Shown: piece by piece, positions 1-5,429 of the stretch
How positions within the stretch are numbered: the first letter of the stretch is position 1
How the letters are laid out: each line of letters begins with the position of its first letter
Origin: Thermoplasmata archaeon M9B1D
GTDB lineage: Archaea > Thermoplasmatota > E2 > DHVEG-1
DNA: 6,178 nucleotides
Direction of reading: 5' to 3'
NCBI GenBank assembly: GCA_002900535.1
Contig: MUGC01000072.1
Location: 1 to 6,178 of the forward strand
Position numbers and translations under genes: made by a program
The notes under the pieces: generated by a model
Database searches by the model: none
What the model saw: the letters and a program-made list of their open reading frames with translations, nothing else
Told to the model about the DNA's origin: nothing

Positions 1-28
1 TAAAAGTTTCTGAGTTTACAATTATCAT
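1..28 (-). CDS. Start of a gene cut by the left edge (partial)
   Basis: Only nine codons are visible, reading MIIVNSETF and then leaving the window. The ATG overlaps the stop codon of the UbiA-family gene in a TAATG arrangement, which is typical of translational coupling inside an archaeal operon. There is no Shine-Dalgarno motif of its own upstream (the preceding bases are only A and T), so translation would depend on re-initiation by ribosomes finishing the upstream gene. The product cannot be recognised from nine residues. The short open stretch could also be chance, since TAATG is common in AT-rich DNA. Confidence 0.35.
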
Positions 29-1020
29 TAAAAATTAAAAATAATTATTTGTATAAAAACATCTAAAAAGATTAAATTAAATGAAAACAGGAAATAATCA
101 AAACCTTTTCTACCTACAATAGCAGCAATTTTTTTAATGTCTTTTTTATCGGATTTTAAAAGTTTGTAAGAATAACTCATAATGTATAACCATAGTATTA
201 TAAATGAGATTAAAAAAACAAATGATAAAATTGTTGTATAAAATAAAATAAAAGCTAAAATACCTGATATTAAAAACCAAACAAACGAGATCCTTGCTGC
301 GTTTTTCTCACCAAAACTTGTTGCATATGTTCTTACTTTATGTGTTTTGTCACCTTCTGCATCAACAATTCCTTCAGCAAGATCATGTGCATTATCTGCA
401 AAATAAATAAATAAAACAAGAACTATCAATTGTATAATAGCATCTTTATTGGTGTTTATAGGACCTAAAAAAGATAGATTTATAGCAACATTAGAAGATT
501 GTGGAATTGCAGTCCAGATAGCAAAAAAACCAAAAACTCCTACAACAATCCATTGTGCTGGTGTAAATATCTCAGAATAAGCAGGAATTTTAACGTGTTT
601 TTTTAGATATATGTCATGAAATGTGACAAATAGAGCAGTTGCACCAACGATTATTAAACAAAGAGGGCTTACAAGAATAGCAAAGATAAAAACTAATGCT
701 GAAAAAAATAATGCAATAATAAAAAATTTTTTCTTACTAATTCTGCCGGAAGGAATTGGTCTATCTGGATGAGCGACTGTATCAATATCCACATCGGTTA
801 TATCATTCCAGATAAGGGCTGCAAAAAAACCAGCATACATAGTAATAATGGTAAAAATAATGATTCTAATTATTGTAATATTATATACCTGAATGCCATA
901 TGCAAGCATTGGTACACTTGCGAACATGAAAACGTAACTAATCAGTTCGTAAGGTGGAAGAGAACGCCAGTGAGCAAGAAAATTAATTGGTCTAGACAAA
1001 TAAGATTTTTTTGTGTTCAC
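28..1020 (-). CDS. UbiA-family membrane prenyltransferase
   Basis: This 330-residue polytopic membrane protein has about nine hydrophobic segments and belongs to the UbiA superfamily of intramembrane prenyltransferases. These enzymes move a polyprenyl group from its diphosphate to an acceptor. The first Asp-rich motif is N72-D73-x2-D76-x-D78-x-D80, followed by HPDRPIPSG at 84-92. The second is spread over D209, D213, D220 and D224, ending in DAEGDKTHKVRT. Both are the Mg-diphosphate binding motifs of the family. The start is GTG at 1020, chosen because AAGGTGAT (1027-1034) sits at good spacing and overlaps the stop codon of the upstream BPL_N-type gene, 12 bases away. The acceptor cannot be told from sequence. 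In archaea a common member is digeranylgeranylglyceryl phosphate synthase (ether lipid synthesis); quinone- or tetrapyrrole-type prenylation is also possible. The family call is strong and the substrate is open. Confidence 0.9.
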   Translation of the reverse strand: MNTKKSYLSRPINFLAHWRSLPPYELISYVFMFASVPMLAYGIQVYNITIIRIIIFTIITMYAGFFAALIWNDITDVDIDTVAHPDRPIPSGRISKKKFFIIALFFSALVFIFAILVSPLCLIIVGATALFVTFHDIYLKKHVKIPAYSEIFTPAQWIVVGVFGFFAIWTAIPQSSNVAINLSFLGPINTNKDAIIQLIVLVLFIYFADNAHDLAEGIVDAEGDKTHKVRTYATSFGEKNAARISFVWFLISGILAFILFYTTILSFVFLISFIILWLYIMSYSYKLLKSDKKDIKKIAAIVGRKGFDYFLFSFNLIFLDVFIQIIIFNF

Positions 1021-1026
1021 TTAATT

Positions 1027-1034
1027 ATCACCTT
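1027..1034 (-). promoter_or_regulatory. Shine-Dalgarno site of the UbiA-family gene
   Basis: AAGGTGAT on the minus strand matches the anti-Shine-Dalgarno end of archaeal 16S rRNA and lies six bases before the GTG at 1020. It shares bases with the TAA stop (1033-1035) of the upstream gene, so the two genes are probably translationally coupled. The site decides in favour of the GTG start. Confidence 0.8.
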
Positions 1035-2334
1035 AAATATTCCTCATTTGATTAATAAGAGTCTTATCCCAATAAATATTATCTTTGATTATTTTTTTTG
1101 CAATATCATTGATTTTTCCTTTTTCAATTGGTGGCATTTCTATATCTGGTACCTTACCAGCCCATGCAACAAATCTTCTTACTACCCACCAAGTATGTGT
1201 AAATTCATTGTTTAAATCATTGCTGAAGGGTTTAACATGATTCCATTTATGAAATCCTGTACCAAGACATATTTGTTTATTTTCTTCAATTTCATTGATA
1301 TTTCCATCACACCAAACCATAAATTCAGGATGAGATGTACAAAGGAGAATTCTACCCTTATTTTTATTTGGATATTCTTCAATTGTGATCGAAGGTTTTC
1401 CAGATAAATCTAAATCAATAATCTTATTACTTTTCTTCCAAGGTCTTGCAAGATAATATATATACATAAATATATCTTTTAGTTTAAGTCTTTCTTTTTT
1501 TATAAAAGAAAGAGATACGAAAAAGGATCGTATAAGACCATGAAATCCTCCACGATATGACCAAGCAAAAATTCTAGTTTTTTTATCTGTTGAAAAATCA
1601 TTTATTGGATAATTTGCACATATTTTTAAAAATCTATCAGTTTTTTCTGGTATAACAATACCTGGCCCCCCCCACCAGCGCATACATAGTGTATCACTAT
1701 TCAAATCAGAAAATATTGGATTATCCTTTAATATTTTAAAGTCAACAGGTACACCACCAGAATGAAATAAAGCACCATCTTTAGTCTCACCTGGTGAAAA
1801 TGAAAAAACATAACCAGTGGCACCTATCTTTTCAGGATGATTATATTGAAAAGGATAAAAAAGCGGAAATGCAAGATGATTATAAAAATGCTTTACAACA
1901 GACATATCTAACGAACTTTTATCATATAATTTCTCAAGAAAACTTTTAGGTCTGCTATTTTCACCAGTATCTAGTCTTGTAAAAAGAGCAGCACCTCCGC
2001 AAATACCAATAAAACCTCCGCCATCTATAATAAATTTCTGGATTTGTTTTTTCCATTTTCTAACTTTATAAGAGAATGTAAAACCTTTTAATATGGCTTC
2101 ACCATCACCTACTCCGCCACCGGGAATAAGAAAAACATCATATTTTGAAGCAGTCAGTTTACCTTTTAGTATATCTCTATCATAAATATAATCAGTAACA
2201 AAAATATATTTTTTATCTTTAGAGTTCCATGAATAGCCATTAAGTATCATAGGAAAATAATGCTTACCTGAAGGCCAACCAAGTGGTTCAGAAGCAAGTA
2301 TTGCAATTTTAATTGTTATAATTTTTTGACTCAT
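1033..2334 (-). CDS. BPL_N-type glutamine-amidotransferase-fold protein
   Basis: This 433-residue soluble protein has the signatures of the class I glutamine amidotransferase fold, closest to the family named after the N-terminal domain of eukaryotic biotin-protein ligase (BPL_N). From the ATG used here, P71-G72-G73-G74 forms an oxyanion-type glycine turn, C112 sits in the nucleophile elbow GICGG, and S-H335-P-E337 near residue 335 looks like the His/Glu part of a catalytic triad. The segment RWWGGPG (219-225) is another glycine-rich landmark. About 220 residues separate the Cys from the His, far more than the usual 80-100 of stand-alone amidotransferases. No biotin-ligase catalytic domain is present, so it should not be called a biotin ligase. 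ATG at 2334 is preferred. A TTG at 2355 would add seven residues, but it has no ribosome site and lies before the predicted fold. The gene leads an operon with the UbiA-family gene. Substrate unknown. Confidence 0.75.
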   Translation of the reverse strand: MSQKIITIKIAILASEPLGWPSGKHYFPMILNGYSWNSKDKKYIFVTDYIYDRDILKGKLTASKYDVFLIPGGGVGDGEAILKGFTFSYKVRKWKKQIQKFIIDGGGFIGICGGAALFTRLDTGENSRPKSFLEKLYDKSSLDMSVVKHFYNHLAFPLFYPFQYNHPEKIGATGYVFSFSPGETKDGALFHSGGVPVDFKILKDNPIFSDLNSDTLCMRWWGGPGIVIPEKTDRFLKICANYPINDFSTDKKTRIFAWSYRGGFHGLIRSFFVSLSFIKKERLKLKDIFMYIYYLARPWKKSNKIIDLDLSGKPSITIEEYPNKNKGRILLCTSHPEFMVWCDGNINEIEENKQICLGTGFHKWNHVKPFSNDLNNEFTHTWWVVRRFVAWAGKVPDIEMPPIEKGKINDIAKKIIKDNIYWDKTLINQMRNI

Positions 2335-2360
2335 GTAACATTTTTTGTTAAACAAATAGT

Positions 2361-2376
2361 ATTTTTAATATTTATT
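2361..2376 (-). promoter_or_regulatory. Candidate TATA box of the BPL_N-UbiA operon
   Basis: The minus strand reads TAAATATTAAAA around 2364-2375. Transcription starting about 26 bases downstream would begin near 2342, only some eight bases before the ATG at 2334, giving an almost leaderless mRNA. This agrees with the lack of a Shine-Dalgarno motif there. The region is very AT-rich, so the match is weak evidence alone. Confidence 0.35.
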
Positions 2377-2394
2377 GGAATATAACTGGAATAT
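2376..2394. repeat. Tandem TGGAATAT half-sites, 11-base period
   Basis: TGGAATAT occurs at 2376-2383 and again at 2387-2394, separated by AAC, so the copies are one helical turn apart. They lie just upstream of the candidate TATA box of the minus-strand operon, in the region shared with the divergent GNAT gene. Position and phasing would suit an operator or activator site. No regulator can be named. Confidence 0.4.
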
Positions 2395-2400
2395 CTTCAT

Positions 2401-2439
2401 TTTTTACAATTAAATAACCGCAGAGTTTTTACATTAAAT
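2401..2439 (+). repeat. Near-identical AT-rich direct repeat before the GNAT gene
   Basis: TTTTTACAATTAAAT (2401-2415) is repeated as TTTTTACATTAAAT (2426-2439), with one base missing, 25 bases on. Each copy could act as the TATA region of the plus-strand GNAT gene, whose ribosome site starts at 2470. The repeat is visible; its role is a guess. Confidence 0.3.
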
Positions 2440-2469
2440 GTGTTTTCAAGATATATTAATTTAAAATTT

Positions 2470-2474
2470 GGTGA
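2470..2474 (+). promoter_or_regulatory. Shine-Dalgarno site of the GNAT gene
   Basis: GGTGA lies seven bases upstream of the ATG at 2482. It is the reason for choosing that codon over the in-frame GTG at 2440. Confidence 0.7.
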
Positions 2475-2481
2475 AAAAATA

Positions 2482-3657
2482 ATGCTAAAAACAAAATACA
2501 TATTCAATTCAGAAAAACCTGAAATAATAAAAATTGACTCTGAGCTAAAAATAATAAAAGTAACAACATTAGACGAATTCAAAGACTTTTTCAGACTTCC
2601 ATGGAAAATATATGAAAACGATAAAAACTGGGTTCCACCTATATGGGAGGAAACAAAAGGTTTATTTAAAACAAAAAATTATTTCTGGAGACATGCTAAA
2701 GCATGTCTATTTCTTGCATATAAAAACAATGAGATAGTAGGTAGAATAGCCGCAATAATTGATGATCTATGTATAAAAAAAGAAAAAGAAGAAATTGGCT
2801 ACTTTGGTTTTTTTGAAGTAATAAATGATTACAATGTTGCAAAAGGACTATTTGATGTAGCTAAAAAATGGCTTAAATCCAGTAAAATAATAAAAATGCG
2901 AGGACCAATTGATGCAAGAATAGATATCAGATGTGGACTACTTTTAAATGGTTATAATGAAACACCTTATATTTTTGCATCATATAATCCAAAATATTAT
3001 GTTGATTTCGTAGAAAAATATGGTATGAGAAAATGTAGAGATCAACTAGTTTATTATCTTGATTTATCACCACCGATACCACAATATCTAAAAGATGCAG
3101 CTGAAAAAATAGAAAAAATGGGCATTAAAATACGTGGATTTAACCGGTTAAAAACTGGGAGTGAAATAAAATGGTGGGTTCCAATGATGATGAAAACCTT
3201 TTCATTTCACTGGGGCTATGTAGATGTACCAGAAGAAGAAGTAAAAACAAGATTTGGTGTTAAACAAATAAGATGGATCGCAGATCCTGGTCTTTTTTTA
3301 GTCGCAGAATCACCTGATGGAAAACCTATAGCTTTCAAATGGACCACTCCAGATTTTAATCAACCCATAAAAAAATTAAATGGAAAACTAGGCGTGCTTG
3401 GATATTTAAAATTTTTATATTATACAAAAAAAATAAACAGAGGACGGTTAAATTTTGTTGGTATTAAGAAAGAATGGCGAGGTAAAAGCCTTGGTTCTGC
3501 AATGAACTATTTGACCATGCTGGAAATGAAAAGACGCAATTATCCTGGTGCTGAATGTGGATGGATTGATGAAAAAAATATAGCATCACAGAGAACAATA
3601 GAAAAAACTGGGGCAAAATTATACAAAAAATACAGAGTGTACGAAATAAAAACATAA
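2482..3657 (+). CDS. Double-GNAT-fold acyltransferase-like protein
   Basis: This 391-residue soluble protein has two GNAT-like halves. The N-terminal half runs from about residue 24 to 180 and includes the strand AYKNNEIVGRIAAI (79-92). It also contains the family signature GP-x-D-A-R at 141-146, G-L-L-L-N-G (152-157) and the YNP-x-YY segment near 168-173. These resemble a widespread family of poorly characterised GNAT-related proteins (YghO-like). The C-terminal half carries a better acetyl-CoA pyrophosphate-binding loop, R333-G334-K-S-L-G338-S-A, followed by a helix and by DEKNIASQRTIEKTGAKLY, which is typical of the last GNAT strands. The start is ATG at 2482 because GGTGA (2470-2474) lies seven bases before it. 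A GTG at 2440 would add 14 residues without a ribosome site. It is divergent from the BPL_N-UbiA operon. An acyl-CoA-dependent N-acyltransferase role is likely, but the substrate is unknown. Confidence 0.8.
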   Translation: MLKTKYIFNSEKPEIIKIDSELKIIKVTTLDEFKDFFRLPWKIYENDKNWVPPIWEETKGLFKTKNYFWRHAKACLFLAYKNNEIVGRIAAIIDDLCIKKEKEEIGYFGFFEVINDYNVAKGLFDVAKKWLKSSKIIKMRGPIDARIDIRCGLLLNGYNETPYIFASYNPKYYVDFVEKYGMRKCRDQLVYYLDLSPPIPQYLKDAAEKIEKMGIKIRGFNRLKTGSEIKWWVPMMMKTFSFHWGYVDVPEEEVKTRFGVKQIRWIADPGLFLVAESPDGKPIAFKWTTPDFNQPIKKLNGKLGVLGYLKFLYYTKKINRGRLNFVGIKKEWRGKSLGSAMNYLTMLEMKRRNYPGAECGWIDEKNIASQRTIEKTGAKLYKKYRVYEIKT

Positions 3658-3661
3658 AAAA

Positions 3662-3676
3662 CCTCATTATTTGAGG
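3662..3676 (-). terminator. Hairpin with T-tract in the minus-strand direction
   Basis: CCTCA (3662-3666) and TGAGG (3672-3676) form a five-base-pair stem with a five-base loop, just after the GNAT stop codon. On the plus strand no T-run follows. On the minus strand the stem is followed at once by TTTTTT (3661-3656), as in an intrinsic terminator. No minus-strand gene is seen upstream of it, so it would only stop antisense transcription. It may instead be a 3'-end structure of the GNAT mRNA. Confidence 0.3.
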
Positions 3677-3699
3677 ATTGAATTTAAAAACATCTTATT

Positions 3700-3729
3700 G
3701 ATATACTATTAACACAATTACATATAAAA
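3700..3729 (+). promoter_or_regulatory. Promoter region of the first response regulator
   Basis: Two TATA-like stretches are present, GATATACTATT from 3700 and ATATAAAA at 3722-3729. The first has the better distance to give a short leader carrying the ribosome site at 3746. Both are weak evidence in such AT-rich DNA. Confidence 0.25.
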
Positions 3730-3745
3730 CATTAGTATTATAAAT

Positions 3746-3751
3746 GGTGAT
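3746..3751 (+). promoter_or_regulatory. Shine-Dalgarno site of the first response regulator
   Basis: GGTGAT lies seven bases before the ATG at 3759. It overlaps the upstream in-frame ATG (3744) and GTG (3747), which makes those unlikely starts. Confidence 0.75.
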
Positions 3752-3758
3752 TTTAGAT

Positions 3759-4127
3759 ATGAAGAAAATAATGGTTGTTGATAACGAGCCGGATATAGTT
3801 GATCTCACAAGAACAGTTCTAGAGCTTGGAGGCTATAACGTTGTTACTGCTCATAGCGGTGAGGAATGTCTACGTATTTTAGAAAAAGTAAATGTTGACC
3901 TTGTTCTTCTAGATATTATGATGCCAGGTATGAGCGGCTGGGATGTATTCAACAGGATTAACAAAAAATCAAATAACATAAAAGTTGCTTTTATGAGTGT
4001 TCTTGAGATATCTGATAAAAGAAAACAAGTACTTATAGATGAAGGACTTGCTGATTATATTATGAAACCGTTTGATAAAGACACGCTTTTAAATAGGATA
4101 GACAAGATATTGGAAGACAAGGATTAA
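3759..4127 (+). CDS. Stand-alone receiver-domain response regulator
   Basis: This 122-residue protein is one complete CheY-like receiver domain with no output domain. Landmarks are D8 and E10 in VVDNEPD for Mg binding, phospho-acceptor D52 in LLDIMMPG, S80 in the Thr/Ser switch position (AFMS), and the invariant K103 in MKPF, closing with the last helix. It would receive phosphate from a histidine kinase, none of which is in the window, and act through protein contacts. Position 9 is Asn where many family members have a second Asp; E10 can help in metal binding, so it is probably still active. An in-frame ATG at 3744 would add five residues but clashes with the ribosome site. The gene is followed after six bases by the remains of a related receiver gene, which suggests an old tandem pair. 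Free-standing receivers are common in archaea. Confidence 0.92.
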   Translation: MKKIMVVDNEPDIVDLTRTVLELGGYNVVTAHSGEECLRILEKVNVDLVLLDIMMPGMSGWDVFNRINKKSNNIKVAFMSVLEISDKRKQVLIDEGLADYIMKPFDKDTLLNRIDKILEDKD

Positions 4128-4133
4128 AACACA

Positions 4134-4426
4134 AGAAAGATAATCTAAGTCGCTGACGGTGAATATGATATTTTAATTATTATTAGTCAAATATTTGAGA
4201 TGATTAGTTGCACTATAATACACACAAAAAATGGTGTTGAATGTATAAAAAAGTTAAATAAAATATAATCTACTTTGCATCTCGTTTTATTTGATATTAT
4301 AATACCAGATGCTAATGGACAAGATTTTTTATAAAACAAAAAAGTAAATTTATCTATTTTTGGTAAGAGTTGTACAACAATCCTTTAAAATTACTAAAAA
4401 CAAACATATTAATTGAGGTAATATTG
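4134..4426 (+). pseudogene. Decayed receiver-domain response regulator
   Basis: In the frame starting at 4137 the translation follows a receiver domain almost to its middle. It begins KII-stop-VADGEYDIL and continues through GVECIKKLNKI-stop to LVLFDIIIPDANGQDF, which parallels VVDNEPDIV, GEECLRILEKV and LVLLDIMMPGMSGWDVF of the intact gene just upstream. The phospho-acceptor Asp codon (4293-4295) survives. Stops lie at 4146, 4266 and 4332, and the expected start codon position reads AGA (4134-4136). After NKKVNLSIFG the frame changes, and from 4373 YNNPLKLLKTNILIE resembles the KPFD-to-last-helix end of a receiver, with about 18 codons lost in between. It is too damaged to make a receiver and was probably once a tandem paralogue. 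The last frame runs on without a stop into the zinc-ribbon gene at 4427. Confidence 0.8.
4415..4419 (+). promoter_or_regulatory. Shine-Dalgarno site of the zinc-ribbon microprotein
   Basis: GAGGT lies seven bases before the GTG at 4427. It supports independent translation of this small gene inside an otherwise decayed region. Confidence 0.55.
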
Positions 4427-4531
4427 GTGATATGTGAGAAGTGTAAGAAACGATTTGGAAAAGAAGGCGTAAATTTCTGGAGCGCTAAGCTAAGCAAATG
4501 TGAAACTTGCAAGAAAAACAATGAAGATTAA
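4427..4531 (+). CDS. Four-cysteine zinc-ribbon microprotein
   Basis: This small gene of 34 codons begins with GTG and ends with TAA. The protein starts MICEKCKKRFGKEG and ends CETCKKNNED. It has two C-x2-C knuckles, C3/C6 and C25/C28, separated by 18 residues, the spacing of a zinc ribbon that binds one zinc ion. It is rich in Lys and has no membrane segment, so a cytosolic nucleic-acid or protein contact role is likely, but no function is known. Archaea encode many such tiny zinc-finger proteins. The start is supported by GAGGT at 4415-4419; TTG at 4424 is an alternative. The same frame is open upstream into the C-terminal remnant of the receiver pseudogene, so it may have begun as, or still be, the tail of a longer protein. 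An oligo-T hairpin follows. Confidence 0.65.
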   Translation: MICEKCKKRFGKEGVNFWSAKLSKCETCKKNNED

Positions 4532-4543
4532 AATAAGCCGCTA

Positions 4544-4574
4544 CACTGTTTTTTTTTGCTAAAAAAGTGGTTTT
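4544..4574 (+). terminator. Oligo-T hairpin terminator after the zinc-ribbon gene
   Basis: A run of nine T (4549-4557) follows the zinc-ribbon stop by 17 bases. CACT (4544-4547) plus the first T residues can pair with AAAAAAGTG (4561-4569), and TTTT follows (4571-4574). Oligo-T runs alone terminate archaeal RNA polymerase, so this likely ends the transcript from the response regulator or the zinc-ribbon gene. Confidence 0.55.
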
Positions 4575-4587
4575 AAAATGAGAAAAA
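4561..4587 (-). terminator. T-tracts ending the tRNA-Thr transcript
   Basis: Reading leftwards from the tRNA, the minus strand has TTTTT (4587-4583), TTTT (4578-4575) and TTTTTT (4566-4561) within 40 bases of the tRNA 3' end. They would serve as an archaeal terminator, overlapping the plus-strand one so that the two transcripts meet tail to tail. Confidence 0.4.
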
Positions 4588-4598
4588 TGGTTTTCTTA

Positions 4599-4672
4599 AG
4601 CCGATGGAGGGAGTTGAACCCTCGACCTGCTGATTACGAATCAGCCGCTCAACCGGGCTAAGCTACATCGGC
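4599..4672 (-). tRNA. tRNA-Thr with anticodon CGT
   Basis: On the minus strand a full cloverleaf is visible. The acceptor stem GCCGATG pairs with CATCGGC, the D stem is GCTT/GAGC with a nine-base loop, the anticodon stem GCTGA/TCAGC encloses TTCGTAA, a five-base variable loop AGGTC follows, and the T stem GAGGG/CCCTC encloses TTCAACT. Anticodon CGT reads the Thr codon ACG. The discriminator is U73 (4599), as usual for archaeal tRNA-Thr. The CCA tail is not encoded and must be added after transcription. There is no intron. The gene is divergent from rnhB. Confidence 0.96.
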
Positions 4673-4695
4673 AACTTGGTGGTAAATAAAATCGA

Positions 4696-4706
4696 GTAAT
4701 AAAAAA
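4696..4706 (-). promoter_or_regulatory. Candidate TATA box of tRNA-Thr
   Basis: TTTTTTATTAC on the minus strand is centred about 29 bases upstream of the mature tRNA 5' end. This is the position expected for an archaeal tRNA promoter starting a few bases before the gene. Confidence 0.4.
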
Positions 4707-4730
4707 CTGACTATCATTTTTTCCAAAACA

Positions 4731-4740
4731 TCTTTTTACA
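4731..4740 (+). promoter_or_regulatory. Candidate TATA box for leaderless rnhB
   Basis: TCTTTTTACA is centred about 26 bases before the ATG at 4762, and no Shine-Dalgarno motif precedes that ATG. Together these suggest transcription starting at or next to the start codon, as in leaderless archaeal mRNAs. Confidence 0.35.
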
Positions 4741-4761
4741 CAAATCTGTTACAAGTTTTAG

Positions 4762-5418
4762 ATGATAAGTGGTGTAGATGAAGCAGGAAGAGGACCAGTG
4801 ATTGGTCCATTAGTTGTAGCAGGAGTAACTTTTAAAGATGATAATCAACTAATAAAAATGAACGTTCGTGATTCAAAAAAACTTACACCTAAAAGAAGAG
4901 AATTTTTAGCAGATAAGATAAAAAAATTTGCCTTAAAATATGAAATTTTAGTAATTTCTGCCAAAGACATCGACGATATGCGAAAAGTAATGACACTAAA
5001 CGAAATAGAAGTAAATGCATTTACTGCCATCATTAAAAAACTTAAACCCGACATTTGTTTCGTTGACTCCGCAGATGTAAACGAAGAAAGATTTGAGAAG
5101 GATATTTCCAAAAATCTAAGTTTTAAAACAGAAATAATATCAAAGCATAAAGCAGATGATATATATCCAATTGTTGGTGCTGCATCTATTCTTGCAAAAA
5201 CTAAAAGAGATGAAGAAATAAGGATTATTTCTGAAAAACTTCAGGAAAAATTGAATATACCATTGGGAAGTGGATATCCTGCAGATCCAATTACACAAAA
5301 ATTTCTTAAAACCTGGTTAGAAAATTATGAAAAATTCCCAATATATGTAAGATATTCCTGGAAAAATGCTAAGGCACTATTAAAAGAAAAAAATACCAGA
5401 AAACTAGATGATTTTTAA
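4762..5418 (+). CDS. rnhB: Ribonuclease HII, archaeal type
   Basis: This 218-residue enzyme cuts the RNA strand of RNA-DNA hybrids and nicks at single ribonucleotides in DNA, serving primer removal and ribonucleotide repair in the cytosol. The family motif D6-E7-A-G-R-G starts the first strand, with the other acidic active-site residues at D102 (CFVDSAD) and D132 in KADDIYPIVGAASILAK. GSGYPADP (169-176) is the conserved loop whose Tyr172 recognises the RNA-DNA junction. The length matches archaeal RNase HII (about 205-225 residues), and the protein appears complete, ending in a basic tail. The ATG at 4762 places the DEAGRG motif at residues 6-11, the normal spacing. There is no ribosome site, so the mRNA is probably leaderless. 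The nearest plus-strand terminator is an oligo-T run at 5544-5549, so the mRNA may include the structured segment at 5430-5500. Confidence 0.97.
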   Translation: MISGVDEAGRGPVIGPLVVAGVTFKDDNQLIKMNVRDSKKLTPKRREFLADKIKKFALKYEILVISAKDIDDMRKVMTLNEIEVNAFTAIIKKLKPDICFVDSADVNEERFEKDISKNLSFKTEIISKHKADDIYPIVGAASILAKTKRDEEIRIISEKLQEKLNIPLGSGYPADPITQKFLKTWLENYEKFPIYVRYSWKNAKALLKEKNTRKLDDF

Positions 5419-5429
5419 GGATTAGAATA

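Noticed and set aside
769..1215. Plus-strand open frame of 148 codons across the UbiA and BPL_N genes
   Set aside because: It is antisense to two well-supported genes, its residue content is random-looking and rich in Asn, Ile and Cys, and it shows no motif.
1033..2334. Biotin-protein ligase assignment
   Set aside because: Only the amidotransferase-like N-terminal family resemblance is present. The biotin-binding and ligase catalytic domain is absent.
2397..2582. Minus-strand open frame of 61 codons across the divergent region and the GNAT start
   Set aside because: It overlaps the intergenic repeats and the start of a supported gene, with no ribosome site and no family resemblance.
3464..3667. 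Minus-strand open frame opposite the end of the GNAT gene
   Set aside because: It lies opposite the conserved acetyl-CoA-binding motif of a real gene. Its Phe/Leu-rich product is a shadow of the Lys-rich coding strand.
4599..4672. tRNA-Thr as an integration site for a mobile element
   Set aside because: No integrase gene and no repeated copy of the tRNA 3' end is present in the window, so the pseudogene next to it is better explained by decay in place.
4845..5111. Minus-strand open frame inside rnhB
   Set aside because: rnhB on the other strand is certain. The Ser/Phe-rich shadow protein has no recognisable feature.
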